From: Rhizobium sullae
GTDB taxonomy: Bacteria > Pseudomonadota > Alphaproteobacteria > Rhizobiales > Rhizobiaceae
DNA length: 64,000 nucleotides
NCBI RefSeq assembly: GCF_900169785.1
Contig: NZ_FWER01000005.1
Span: 62,001 to 126,000, forward strand
Direction of reading: 5' to 3'
Positions 24,611-33,340 of the stretch are shown piece after piece. The notes under the pieces were generated by a model. That model had not been told where the DNA came from. It made no database searches and saw nothing but the letters and a program-made list of their open reading frames with translations. Numbering within the stretch: the first letter of the stretch is position 1; each line of letters starts with the position of its first letter. The translations under genes and the position numbers were made by a program.

Positions 24611-25399
24611 ATGAAACATCAGATAATCGCCCTTGCCTTGACCGCAGCCGCCGCCTTTTCCAGCCACGTTGCCGCCTCGGCCGCCGAACTCGAGTTGCTC
24701 CAGCCCGGCAAGTTACTCGTAGCCACCGAAGGTACTTTTCCACCCTTCAGCATGCGCGCTGCTGACGGCACCCTGGATGGACTTGAGATCCGCGTGATGA
24801 AGGAAATCTGCCAACGCCTCGACCTCGAATACACGCCTGTCATCATCAAGTGGGAATCCTTGTTGATCGGACTTCAGGCCGATCAATACGACATCACCAG
24901 CGATGCGATGGACATCACGGCCGAGCGCCAGAAGCAGGTCGTCTTTGCCAACGGGTGGCTCGAATCCGGCGGCGTCGTTGTTGTTGCGAAGGGCTCCGCA
25001 ATCAGGACGCCGGCTGACCTGAAGGGCAAGACCGTCGGCGCTCTGGCGTCTTCCACGTTCGCCAAGATCGCAGAAGACAAGGGTGCTACCGTCAAGGGAT
25101 ACAAGGCTGAGACCGACGGCATCCAGGATCTGATCAACGGCAACATCGACGCTGAAATCACCGATGCGATCGGCGCCGGCTACATGATCAAGTCAGCAAA
25201 CATGCCACTTGAGGTCCTTCCGGATTTTGTCAGCCATGTCCAGAAGGGTTTCGCCGTCAAAAAGGGCAAGCCTGAACTCGTCAAGGCGGTCAACAAGGCG
25301 CTCGCCGACATGGTTGCAGATGGTACCTACGCCAAGCTCACGACGGATCTGGTGGGCTTCAATCCCGCGCCGAAAGACCCGATCAAAAGCATTCAATAA
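24611..25399 (+). CDS. Polar amino-acid ABC transporter substrate-binding protein
   Basis: Protein of 262 residues: signal peptide with cleavage near AASA (residue 24), then a family 3 solute-binding domain (GKLLVATEGTFPPFSMRAADGTLDGLEIRVMKE, split by the usual first crossover). DAMDITAERQKQVVFA and LKGKTVGALASSTFAKIAED are typical. The Arg that contacts ligand carboxylate in this family corresponds to AERQK. GGGAACAGAA precedes ATG 24611. Last gene of the DUF1989-ATPase-permease-binding protein operon. Confidence 0.9.
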   Translation: MKHQIIALALTAAAAFSSHVAASAAELELLQPGKLLVATEGTFPPFSMRAADGTLDGLEIRVMKEICQRLDLEYTPVIIKWESLLIGLQADQYDITSDAMDITAERQKQVVFANGWLESGGVVVVAKGSAIRTPADLKGKTVGALASSTFAKIAEDKGATVKGYKAETDGIQDLINGNIDAEITDAIGAGYMIKSANMPLEVLPDFVSHVQKGFAVKKGKPELVKAVNKALADMVADGTYAKLTTDLVGFNPAPKDPIKSIQ

Positions 25400-25581
25400 T
25401 CAGAGGCGCAATTCTATCGCCGTGGGATGCCACGCCTGCCACGGTGAGCCTGCATGTTTCGCTCATCAAGCCGCTGAAAATCGGCTTGATCTCTGTCTTC
25501 CGTCGCAAGGGCGCAAGTCTAAGCCGGGATTTGGGCGAGGACTTGTATTGACCTTCGCGGGATCGATCAAAAGCTCCGGGC

Positions 25582-25671
25582 TTATGAGATGCGGCCGCCC
25601 CACAGCTTTCCATACAATGCAAAGACACCCAACAGGACAACTCCACCGATGATCACAAGCAGCTTATGCAT
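25582..25671 (-). CDS. Small single-pass membrane protein (29 residues)
   Basis: Short ORF starting ATG (complement of 25669-25671) behind a very strong ribosome site, ACGAGGAGGAACGACC. The product is one hydrophobic helix: MHKLLVIIGG at the start, VVLLGVFALYG in the middle and a basic end KLWGGRIS. Too short for domain assignment. The near-ideal ribosome site and clean helix argue for a real gene. No partner gene is evident on this strand; upstream is only the gap before EamA. Confidence 0.6.
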   Translation of the reverse strand: MHKLLVIIGGVVLLGVFALYGKLWGGRIS

Positions 25672-25920
25672 GGTCGTTCCTCCTCGTCGCCCGTTCAAAT
25701 GAAAGCCACGTTTGTTGGAGAGCAACTGCCGGATGACCGGCAGTGCATCCGTGTTTTTAGTGCGCATTGGTGAAGCGGCCCCGTAGCCGTTGCGAATCCC
25801 AGCCCGCGCGATGACAAGCTAACGTCGAGGAACCGAATGCCCTTCGTTGCGCGAAAGATCGGCGATGCATCGGAGCTTTCCACTTGCGGAATGGACAAGA
25901 ATGGTCGTAATGGATAATAG

Positions 25921-25937
25921 TTCGTCACGCTGACGAA
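25921..25937. promoter_or_regulatory. ROK-type operator TTCGTCACGCTGACGAA (site 1)
   Basis: Seventeen-base TTCGT-N8-CGAA element 44 bp upstream of the EamA start. The half-sites TTCGTCA and TGACGAA form a perfect inverted repeat, so this is the most symmetrical of five copies found before genes of the glycoside island. Confidence 0.75.
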
Positions 25938-25980
25938 CACTGCGTGACCAGCACTCTTGGACGGATGTAGGAATTTTAGC

Positions 25981-26952
25981 ATGGGCGCCGGGCCTTCTGG
26001 ATTGAATGCAGTAGCGCAGGCCCGACGAACGACTGCTGAGACGGCCGGCGATGACAAAGCGAAAGCCGCAGTCATGATGCTAATTGCAGTGACGCTATTT
26101 GCATGCCTCGACAGTACAGCCAAGCTCGGTGGCACAGTTGTCCCGGCAATCGAAGTCGTCTGGTTCCGCTTTACAATCCACTTCGTTCTGGTCGCTATCC
26201 TGCTTAATCCGTGGCGTGCGCCGACAGCATGGCGGACCACCGCGCCGAAACTTCAAGTCGCCCGTGCTGCGGTTCAGATTGCATGCACAGGACTGAATTT
26301 TCTTGCGTTGAGCTATCTCCAGATCGCCCAGACATTGTCGATCCAGTTCATGGGACCGATCTTTGTCACGCTTCTCTCCGTTCTATTTCTAGGAGAGGTT
26401 GTGGGGCGCTATCGTTGGAGCGCCATCTTCATCAGTTTCATCGGCGTTTTGATCATCACGAGGCCTGGGATTGGTGAATTCAACCCGGCCTTCGGGTTCA
26501 TCATTTTGTCTGTTTTGATCGGTGCGAGCTATAGCATCATCACGCGCCGGCTGGCTGCGACGGAATCTGCGGGTAGCATGCTGCTCATCATGGCCGCCCT
26601 TCCCGCGATTATCTTGACGCCCCTTATGCCGTTCATCTGGGTCTGGCCAGCGGACTACGCCGATTGGCTGCCGCTCGTCGGAACAGGGTTCTTTGGTGCC
26701 ATCAGCCACTATTTCCACATTCAGGCTCATCGGTACGCGCAGGCATCGTTTCTGGCGCCATTGCAGTACTTTCAGTTTCTCGCCGTGCTCGTTCTCGGCT
26801 TTGCGATCTTCGGCGATGTACCGACAATGTGGACTTTGCTGGGGACGCTGGTGCTCGTCGGCTCGGGGCTCTTCATCTGGTACCGAGAACGAAAAATTGC
26901 GCAGGCGGAAAACCGCGAGCGTCTTTCTCAAATCGCTCTCGGCGCCGCTTGA
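25981..26952 (+). CDS. EamA-family (DMT superfamily) transporter
   Basis: Protein of 323 residues with ten predicted membrane helices in two EamA repeats, e.g. MMLIAVTLFACLDSTAKL at helix 1 and FFGAISHYFHIQAHRYAQAS before the last helices. DMT proteins mostly export metabolites or drugs. ATG 25981 follows AGGAA; an in-frame ATG at 25957 exists. A site-1 operator precedes it, placing it in the ROK regulon even though an exporter is not an obvious part of sugar uptake. Confidence 0.88.
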   Translation: MGAGPSGLNAVAQARRTTAETAGDDKAKAAVMMLIAVTLFACLDSTAKLGGTVVPAIEVVWFRFTIHFVLVAILLNPWRAPTAWRTTAPKLQVARAAVQIACTGLNFLALSYLQIAQTLSIQFMGPIFVTLLSVLFLGEVVGRYRWSAIFISFIGVLIITRPGIGEFNPAFGFIILSVLIGASYSIITRRLAATESAGSMLLIMAALPAIILTPLMPFIWVWPADYADWLPLVGTGFFGAISHYFHIQAHRYAQASFLAPLQYFQFLAVLVLGFAIFGDVPTMWTLLGTLVLVGSGLFIWYRERKIAQAENRERLSQIALGAA

Positions 26953-26978
26953 CTCAGGGCGCTCTTCTCCATAGTAAA

Positions 26979-26995
26979 TTCGTCAACGTACCGAA
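26979..26995. promoter_or_regulatory. ROK-type operator TTCGTCAACGTACCGAA (site 2)
   Basis: Second copy of TTCGT-N8-CGAA, 19 bp upstream of the ROK kinase start and 26 bp after the EamA stop. Implies a separate regulated promoter for the kinase/glycosidase genes. Confidence 0.75.
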
Positions 26996-27014
26996 CAAAT
27001 GAGGAATCGAATCA

Positions 27015-28019
27015 GTGCCTAGTTCGGCGATGCCTGTTACTGTCGAAATGCTGATATCAGTAAATCCAAAAGGATCGAGTGAACCTCGTCTGGTAGGGCG
27101 GATCGTCGGCGTCGATCTTGGCGGCACCAAGATCCTCGCCGGCATTGCAGACGCTGACGGTCGCATTCTGGCGACACGCGAAGAGGCGACGCTGCACGGT
27201 GAAGGTGCGCCGGTTCTCGATCAGATGGCTCTCCTGATCCATAATCTGGTCGCTGACATCGGAAGCAGCATCAACGATCTGGATAGCGTTGTGATTGGCA
27301 TCCCGGGCGCGGTGAATCCGGCAACGGGCCTAGGTTCACTGTCGCCAAATCTGGCACTTCCTGCGGATCGGTCCCTTCGCGATCTCATGGCATCGCGTAT
27401 TGCATGCGAGGTTGTCGTTGAGAATGATGTTAACCTGGCCGCCTATGCCGAAGCTTCCGCAGGGGCGGGCCGGGGTGAGAGGTCGCTCGTCTTTATTTCA
27501 TTTGGAACCGGCGTCGGAATGGGATTGGTGCTCAACGGCGACTTGTGGCGTGGTGAATTCGGCCGGGCGGGGGAGATCGGATATCTGCCGGTCGGCGAAG
27601 CTCCGCACATGATCGCTCCTTTCTCCCAAAACGGCCTTTACGAAGACGCTGTGGGAAGCCGTGGCATAAGGGATCGCTTTACCAGCAACGGAGACACGGT
27701 TTCGGATCTCTTTGCCGCAGCACGCGGTGGAGACAACCAAGCGCTCGTTGCGCTTGACGAAATCGCCCGATCGGCATCCGTTGGCCTGGCCGCCATCCAC
27801 GCGCTGCTGGATCCGGCCATTACAGTTGTCGGCGGCGGCATTGGTAGCCAAGCCGAGTTCTTTGAGCTTCTGAAGGTACATCTGACACCACTGCTGCCCT
27901 TTGCATGTCGCATTGAACACAGTCACTTCGGTCCAAGGGCCGGCATGGTCGGCGCAGTCATGCTGGCCGCCAGACATCTCGCCAAAGGACCTGAACAACG
28001 TTCCCATCTCGCAAGCTGA
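27015..28019 (+). CDS. ROK-family sugar kinase-like protein
   Basis: Protein of 334 residues with ROK signatures: phosphate-binding VGVDLGGTKILAGIAD near residue 32, ENDVNLAAYAEASAGAG with the catalytic Asp, and ISFGTGVGMGLVLNGDLWRG. There is no DNA-binding domain, so it should be a kinase for a hexose or amino sugar. The Cys-rich zinc motif usual in ROK proteins is absent: the equivalent stretch is PFSQNGLYEDAVGSRG. GTG 27015 follows GAGGAA. NagB at 29894 suggests its product could be an amino-sugar 6-phosphate; this is inference. Confidence 0.85.
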   Translation: MPSSAMPVTVEMLISVNPKGSSEPRLVGRIVGVDLGGTKILAGIADADGRILATREEATLHGEGAPVLDQMALLIHNLVADIGSSINDLDSVVIGIPGAVNPATGLGSLSPNLALPADRSLRDLMASRIACEVVVENDVNLAAYAEASAGAGRGERSLVFISFGTGVGMGLVLNGDLWRGEFGRAGEIGYLPVGEAPHMIAPFSQNGLYEDAVGSRGIRDRFTSNGDTVSDLFAAARGGDNQALVALDEIARSASVGLAAIHALLDPAITVVGGGIGSQAEFFELLKVHLTPLLPFACRIEHSHFGPRAGMVGAVMLAARHLAKGPEQRSHLAS

Positions 28020-28083
28020 TCCCTGCGGGGCACCGCATGTGTGACGGACAACTGCAGCGGAGGCTGTGTCATAGGAGAGCGAA

Positions 28084-29832
28084 ATGCAGACGATGCCGAT
28101 GGCGAATGCCCGTCCTGATGGTCTGGTTGAGAGCACTTTGCCCTTGCAGTATGCCTTTATGGCGCCGCGCCTTCAGGGAGACCTCTTCCCTGACGGTCGT
28201 CTTGAAGTGTCCCTTTGGGGTTGTGGAAGGATGGCCAACGTCTTCCTCGAGCCTTGGACTGGACCATTCGTCTACGCGCCCAACCGCATAACAACAAAGG
28301 GTCAAAGCCTCCACGTTGCTCAATCTGCGCCGGTGCTCGTCATCACCGGCGCTGCGATCAAGGCGATACGCCCTGCGCGGCGCTGCGCCTGGTGGGGTAC
28401 GCTTACCCAGCCGCAGAAAGTTACCCGAAAAGGTGCCCGTCGCGTTGCGACAACGCCCTGGGGCGTGACCATCGTCGAAGATCGCGGCGCGGGTGTCGTT
28501 GTGATTGCTGCAGGCGCAAGCGTTGCCGAGGCCGAGCGCGGCATGGCACTTCCGGCAGAGGCGATCATTGCCGAGGCGAATGCCTATATAGAGCGCTGCG
28601 ATCTTTTGCCGGCAGCGCCTGCGTTGATGCGCAGCATGGCAATCCAGAGCGCCCATGCGTGCCTGTCGAGCATTCGACGCGGCCAAGACGGCTCCTTCCT
28701 TGGGCTCGCTGCCGGGCAGGCATATAGTGCCCCGACACGCACCTATTATCGCGACGGTTACTGGACTTTGCAGGCGCTGTTGTTTCTCGATCCAGAGGCA
28801 GTGCGCGACCAGATCGACCTTCTCGCAACGGGCATCCAGCCGGATGGCGAGGCACCGAGCGGCGTCATCCTGACTGGACCGGAACAGGGACTAGAATGGG
28901 AAAAGTTCCGCACCACCGCCCCGGAATACAAGATGGAGCACCTGCGTCCGACGGACTGGTGGAGCGATCATTTCGACAGCCCGCTGTTCTTCATCCTGAC
29001 CATCGGTGACTACATCCGCACTACCGGTGACGATGCAGCGCTGGTCAAGCACTGGAAGACGGTCGAGGCGATTTTCCGCCGCTACCTCGGTTTCGACAAG
29101 GCAAGGAACGGACTGCCGCAGAAGCCGCGCCATGACCGTGACTGGGCCGACAATGTCTATCGTCACGGCTATGTGGCCTATGACCTTGGTCTTTGGGTGG
29201 GAGCGCTGGATGTCATCGCAAAATACGGTGTAGCCGTTGATGGCAAGCTTGCCGACGAAGCCAGGCAGACGGCGGTCAAGGCAAGGGCGTCGCTCGATAA
29301 CGTCTTGCTGACGCCAGCTGGCTGGTACGCGGATTACGGCACCAAGCAAGATTTCCTCGAGGATCACCTGACGCTCGACAGCCTGACGCTGTTGCGTTTC
29401 GATGCCGTTTCCGAAGATCGGGCCAAAACAGTCCTCGCTCATGTTTCCGCTTTGCTCGAGACCCGTAACAATCCCAAGCAGCCCTACGGCGATTGGGGCG
29501 TCATGTGCACCTGGCCACCATTCAAACGCTCGGCTGATACCCGCGCCAAGTCCGCGTTTGCCTATCGCTATCACAATGGCTCGGACTGGCCCTATCTGTC
29601 GGGCCTCTACGCCGAGCAGCGGCTCAAGTACGGGCTCGATGGATGGGACTATCCCATGCTGCGCTGGTGGCGGACGAGCCTCGAGAATGGCTGGATAGGT
29701 TCCGTCGAATATTTCGCGCCGCCATTTGGACGTGGCTCGCTGCTTCAGGGCTGGACCGGTATGTCAGCTGCGGCCATCTTGGAATACAAGCCGCAGATCG
29801 AGGCGGCCATAGCCGCGGGCAAGTTGGAATAA
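28084..29832 (+). CDS. Six-hairpin (alpha/alpha)6-barrel glycoside hydrolase
   Basis: Protein of 582 residues, cytoplasmic (no signal peptide). The N-terminal 180 residues are beta-rich and the remainder is an (alpha/alpha)6 barrel like that of trehalase, GH63 and glycogen-debranching enzymes (TYYRDGYWTLQALLFLDPE, PTDWWSDHFDSPLFFILTIGDY, WADNVYRHGYVAYDLGLWVGAL, YHNGSDWPYLSGLYAEQRL). Conserved Asp/Glu residues in YRDGYW and PRHDRDWADN are candidate catalytic acids. TAGGAGAG precedes the ATG, 64 bp after the ROK kinase. It likely cleaves an imported glycoside whose released unit feeds ROK kinase and NagB. Exact family not assignable by eye. Confidence 0.78.
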   Translation: MQTMPMANARPDGLVESTLPLQYAFMAPRLQGDLFPDGRLEVSLWGCGRMANVFLEPWTGPFVYAPNRITTKGQSLHVAQSAPVLVITGAAIKAIRPARRCAWWGTLTQPQKVTRKGARRVATTPWGVTIVEDRGAGVVVIAAGASVAEAERGMALPAEAIIAEANAYIERCDLLPAAPALMRSMAIQSAHACLSSIRRGQDGSFLGLAAGQAYSAPTRTYYRDGYWTLQALLFLDPEAVRDQIDLLATGIQPDGEAPSGVILTGPEQGLEWEKFRTTAPEYKMEHLRPTDWWSDHFDSPLFFILTIGDYIRTTGDDAALVKHWKTVEAIFRRYLGFDKARNGLPQKPRHDRDWADNVYRHGYVAYDLGLWVGALDVIAKYGVAVDGKLADEARQTAVKARASLDNVLLTPAGWYADYGTKQDFLEDHLTLDSLTLLRFDAVSEDRAKTVLAHVSALLETRNNPKQPYGDWGVMCTWPPFKRSADTRAKSAFAYRYHNGSDWPYLSGLYAEQRLKYGLDGWDYPMLRWWRTSLENGWIGSVEYFAPPFGRGSLLQGWTGMSAAAILEYKPQIEAAIAAGKLE

Positions 29833-29835
29833 AGC

Positions 29836-29864
29836 GGAAAGGCCGGCGTACGGCCGGCCTTTCC
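29836..29864. terminator. Bidirectional terminator between glycosidase and nagB
   Basis: Perfect 12-bp stem GGAAAGGCCGGC (29836-29847) and GCCGGCCTTTCC (29853-29864), five-base loop. It sits between two convergent genes and ends in A/T-rich pairs on both sides, so it can act in both directions. Confidence 0.8.
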
Positions 29865-29893
29865 AGCCTGGATTGAATTTTCAAAGCGCTCGT

Positions 29894-30655
29894 CTAGGCC
29901 GCCATCCGCAGGCCCGCCGCGGCCCGGTCGAAAAACCAGCTGACCTTGTCGTGCTCCTGCAAGGCGGACGCCGGGCAATCGGCCTGAAAGCCGCCGCTGG
30001 TCGCGCGACGGACCGCATCGGCTTTCGCTACGCCCGTCGCCGTCAAGACGATCTGCTTTGCCGAAAGAATGGTGCCGATACCCATTGTAATGGCCGAGGA
30101 GGGCACGGGCCGATCGGAGAAGAAACGGGCATTCGCCCGAAGCGTATCCTCATGCAGCTCGACCAGCCGCGTACGGCTGTCCTTGGCCGATCCCGGTTCA
30201 TTCAAGCCGATATGACCATTTCGTCCGATGCCGAGCAATTGCAGGTCGATGCCGCCGGCCTTCGCGATCATGCGTTCATAGCGCTCGCCTGCTTCATCCG
30301 GCTTGTCCACGGACGCCTCGGGCAGGAATGTCCGGTTCTTGTCGATGTCGACGTGATCGAAAAACAGCGCATTCATCGTGCTGCGATATGAACGCGGATG
30401 ACTCGTCGGAATCCCCACGTACTCATCCAGATTAAAACTCGTGACACCGGCAAAGCTGACATCACCGCGTTTGAACGCAGCCACCAGGTTGGCGTAAACA
30501 GGCTCCATGGTCGCGCCCGTTGCCAGCCCGAGAACAGCGGCGGGTTTACGTCCGATGATTTCCACAATCAGATCGCCGACAGCCTGGCCCACCGCGGCCT
30601 CTGTGGAGTATGTCAGGCGTTGGGAGGAGGACACGAGCATGATGAGGTCAGACAT
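29894..30655 (-). CDS. nagB: Glucosamine-6-phosphate deaminase
   Basis: Protein of 253 residues of the NagB family, converting glucosamine 6-phosphate to fructose 6-phosphate and ammonia. Visible: LGLATGATMEPVYANLV (phosphate loop), FNLDEYVGIPTSHPRSYRSTMN with the catalytic Asp, and LLGIGRNGHIGLNEPGS with the ring-opening His. The NGHIG form with Asn resembles the Bacillus-type enzyme more than E. coli NagB (DGHIA). ATG overlaps the ATPase stop (TAATG), so it is the second gene of the importer ATPase operon. No nagA deacetylase was found in the window, which points to a free amino sugar rather than N-acetylglucosamine. Confidence 0.9.
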   Translation of the reverse strand: MSDLIMLVSSSQRLTYSTEAAVGQAVGDLIVEIIGRKPAAVLGLATGATMEPVYANLVAAFKRGDVSFAGVTSFNLDEYVGIPTSHPRSYRSTMNALFFDHVDIDKNRTFLPEASVDKPDEAGERYERMIAKAGGIDLQLLGIGRNGHIGLNEPGSAKDSRTRLVELHEDTLRANARFFSDRPVPSSAITMGIGTILSAKQIVLTATGVAKADAVRRATSGGFQADCPASALQEHDKVSWFFDRAAAGLRMAA

Positions 30656-31794
30656 TACTTTTTACGCGGCGCAATGATGCTGCCATCGGCGCGGCGCTTG
30701 GCAAAGGAGAGACCGCTTTCACCGTGGAACAGATGGAAGCAGGCCGGCTCGACGCCGAACTCGATGACGTCTTTCGCGGCGACAGGCACGTGATCGGGCA
30801 AGTGCGCGACGGTTGCCGTGTCATTGCCCTCGATCTGTCCGTAGACATAGGTCTCGGTGCCGACGCTTTCGGCATAGCTGACGCGGAAGCGCACCATCTG
30901 GTGGGCATCGGAGGCCTGTGGCAGAAGATGGAAGTGGTTGGGTCGGATGCCGAGCGCGACTTTGTCGCCGACCACCGCACTCGCGCCTGAGACCGGAGCC
31001 TGGATGAGCCCGAGGCCGTCGACGAAGACAGTGACCTTTTCGGCTTCGACAGCACGGATGCTCCCATTGTAGAAGTTCATTTGCGGCGAGCCAATGAAGC
31101 CGGCAACGAACCTGTTGGCCGGGAACTCGAACAATTCGAGCGGGGCGCCGAACTGTTCGAGGTTGCCGCCGTTTAGGACGGCAATCCGGTCCGCCATGGT
31201 CATGGCTTCGATCTGGTCATGCGTGACATAGACCATTGTCGCGCCAAGCCGCTTGTGCAACCGGCTGATCTCACCGCGGGTCTGGACGCGAAGTGCGGCA
31301 TCGAGATTGGAGAGTGGTTCGTCGAAGAGAAAGATCTTCGGGTCTCGAACGATGGCACGGCCGATCGCGACACGCTGGCGCTGACCGCCAGACAGTTGCT
31401 TGGGATGACGCTCGAGCAATGGATCGATCGCCAGCATGCGGGCGGCCTCTGAAACCTTGCTGTCGATCTGCTGCTTGCTGAGTGAGAGGTTCTCAAGACC
31501 GAAGGAGAGGTTCTTGCGGACGGTCATATGTGGGTATAGCGCATAGGACTGGAAGACCATCGCAATGCCTCTGTCGCCAGGCTGGAGGCCGGTGACATCC
31601 TCGTTGCCGATCAGGATCTGTCCGTTAGTCGTTGGCTCCAGGCCGGCAATGATACGAAGCAAGGTTGATTTGCCGCAGCCTGACGGGCCGACCAGAACCA
31701 CGAATTCACCGTTTTTGACGGCAAGGTCGATTCCATGAAGAATGGGGTGGGTGCCGTACTGCTTCACCACGTTCTGAAGCGTCAAACCTGCCAT
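30655..31794 (-). CDS. Sugar ABC transporter ATP-binding protein (UgpC/MsmX type)
   Basis: Protein of 379 residues: Walker A GPSGCGKST, Q-loop VFQSYALYPHMTVRKNL, signature LSGGQRQRVAIGRAI, Walker [17 protein letters not shown]-loop VTHDQIEAMTMAD, then a C-terminal OB/TOBE domain of about 130 residues. The start at 31794 is chosen over one at 31893 because a GGGAACGAG ribosome site precedes it and the longer version would include the operator at 31874-31890. Energises the CUT1 importer encoded divergently. It forms an operon with nagB. Confidence 0.9.
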   Translation of the reverse strand: MAGLTLQNVVKQYGTHPILHGIDLAVKNGEFVVLVGPSGCGKSTLLRIIAGLEPTTNGQILIGNEDVTGLQPGDRGIAMVFQSYALYPHMTVRKNLSFGLENLSLSKQQIDSKVSEAARMLAIDPLLERHPKQLSGGQRQRVAIGRAIVRDPKIFLFDEPLSNLDAALRVQTRGEISRLHKRLGATMVYVTHDQIEAMTMADRIAVLNGGNLEQFGAPLELFEFPANRFVAGFIGSPQMNFYNGSIRAVEAEKVTVFVDGLGLIQAPVSGASAVVGDKVALGIRPNHFHLLPQASDAHQMVRFRVSYAESVGTETYVYGQIEGNDTATVAHLPDHVPVAAKDVIEFGVEPACFHLFHGESGLSFAKRRADGSIIAPRKK

Positions 31795-31873
31795 TGCTCG
31801 TTCCCTTATAAGTCGAACTGCTGCCTGTTGGTCTTCAGCAGCACCCGCGGCCACTCTGCGCATCTCTCCATAG

Positions 31874-31890
31874 TTCGTCAAGGTGCCGAA
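31874..31890. promoter_or_regulatory. ROK-type operator TTCGTCAAGGTGCCGAA (site 3)
   Basis: TTCGT-N8-CGAA copy 80 bp upstream of the ATPase start on the minus strand. It pairs with site 4, 100 bp away, in the divergent region between the ATPase/nagB operon and the binding-protein operon. Confidence 0.75.
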
Positions 31891-31990
31891 CATAACTTTA
31901 ATGCTCCATGCTTCGATTGGGACTCCGGCGCAGGACGACTCCTGCGCGCCGCCAAAAGAAGGCTTGACAGGATCGGCGGCCCGTATTTAA

Positions 31991-32007
31991 TTCGTCTTGG
32001 TAACGAA
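31991..32007. promoter_or_regulatory. ROK-type operator TTCGTCTTGGTAACGAA (site 4)
   Basis: TTCGT-N8-CGAA copy 92 bp upstream of the binding-protein start. Just before it, TTGACAGGATCGG (from about 31961) could be a -35 element with the site overlapping or following the -10 region, a typical repressor position. Confidence 0.75.
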
Positions 32008-32098
32008 CAAATTCGGTCCGCATTGGATACTCCGAGGCAATCAGCCTCGAACCTTCAGTGGAACACGACATCCGGAAAGCGCCGGAAAGGGGAACGCG

Positions 32099-33340
32099 AT
32101 GAATATCTTCAAGTTGATGAGCAGTGCAGCCTTGGTCACGTCCATCACGATGTCGGCAGCATCGGCTGCTGAACTTAAACTGCTGTGGTATGTTGAGGAC
32201 GATGCGCAAGAGGCCATTATCCGCAGCGTGCTGGACAAATATACGGCGGGGCATCCTGAAACCACATTCGATCTACAGATCACGCCCTATAGCGGCATGA
32301 TTCAGAAGTTCCAGCAGTTCGCTGCCTCCGGCATCATGCCGGATGTTTCGCTGACCTCCTCGATGGAACCGGTCATTCGGCCTTTTCTGGCGGATCTAAA
32401 TCAGGAAATCGGTCCCGATTGGATCAATGATTTCGTTAAAGGCTGGGCCGATGGCGCTCGTTTTGAAGGAAAGGTGATCGCGGCTCCGCTTAACGTCAGC
32501 TCGACCGGCATTTTCTACAACGTCGATGCCTTCAAGAAGGCAGGCGTCGAAATTCCCGCGCAGGACAGGAGCTGGACCTGGGAAGAATTCATTCCCAAGG
32601 TCAAGGAAGTCGCTGAAAAGTCCGGCACGCGCTATCCACTGGTGTGGGATGTCTCGGCCAGCCGCTGGATTGTCCATCAATTCCAGTACGGCAACCACAT
32701 TTTCTCCGAACAAGCGCCCGTCAAGGTCGTGATGGATGAAGCCAAGTGGCAGAAGTCGCTGGATGATTTCATTGCGATAACCAAGGATGCCATGCCGCCC
32801 GGTCTCTGGAGCGGCGCGAGCTCCGACAGTCCCAAGGAGATTTTCTTAGGGGGCCAGGCCGTCGCCTACATGTCGGGCAGTTGGCAGATTCCGGCGCTTG
32901 CAGCCAACGCAAACTTCGATTGGCAAGCTGGCCCGACCCCTTATGGAACCGTCCGCTCCTCAATTTATGGCGGCGACTATCTCGTTGCCTTTAACACAAG
33001 CCCGAACCTGAAAGAGTCCGTCGAGTTCATCAAGTGGATGACGAGCCCGAAAACACAGGCCGAGTATGCCAAGCTGATGGGCGTCATCCCTACCAATCTG
33101 AAAGCGGATGCCGTCGACTACGGAAATGCGAAGGCCTCCCAGGCGGTCAAGATCATGCAAGGCGAGCTCGACGCCAGTCCAGCCTTCGCCGCGACCGATC
33201 AGGCCTGGCCGGAGATGCAGGCGGTCTGGGGCCCGATCAAGTCGGCGGTAACCCAAGCTGTCGCCGGTCAGATCACCTCTGCGCAAGCCGTGGCTGAGAT
33301 CAAGAAAGCCGCGGACGCTGCGGTCGAAGCGGCGCAGTGA
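32099..33340 (+). CDS. Sugar ABC transporter substrate-binding protein (CUT1, family 1)
   Basis: Protein of 413 residues: signal peptide (MNIFKLMSSAALVTSITMSA, cleavage about ASAA) then a MalE/UgpB-type fold with AASGIMPDVSLTSSMEPVIRPF, NVSSTGIFYNVDAFKKAG and FLGGQAVAYMSGSWQIPAL. AAGGGGAACGCG precedes ATG 32099. The ligand is probably an oligosaccharide or glycoside in view of the intracellular glycosidase. Operon with two permease genes; GTGA overlap with the first. Confidence 0.9.
   Translation: MNIFKLMSSAALVTSITMSAASAAELKLLWYVEDDAQEAIIRSVLDKYTAGHPETTFDLQITPYSGMIQKFQQFAASGIMPDVSLTSSMEPVIRPFLADLNQEIGPDWINDFVKGWADGARFEGKVIAAPLNVSSTGIFYNVDAFKKAGVEIPAQDRSWTWEEFIPKVKEVAEKSGTRYPLVWDVSASRWIVHQFQYGNHIFSEQAPVKVVMDEAKWQKSLDDFIAITKDAMPPGLWSGASSDSPKEIFLGGQAVAYMSGSWQIPALAANANFDWQAGPTPYGTVRSSIYGGDYLVAFNTSPNLKESVEFIKWMTSPKTQAEYAKLMGVIPTNLKADAVDYGNAKASQAVKIMQGELDASPAFAATDQAWPEMQAVWGPIKSAVTQAVAGQITSAQAVAEIKKAADAAVEAAQ

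Larger units (their letters stand above)
25400..25980. other. Intergenic region with one small ORF and an operator
   Basis: About 580 bases between the amino-acid importer and the EamA gene. It contains a 29-codon membrane-protein ORF on the minus strand (25582-25671) and the first TTCGT-N8-CGAA site (25921-25937). Other open frames here look random. Confidence 0.6.
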
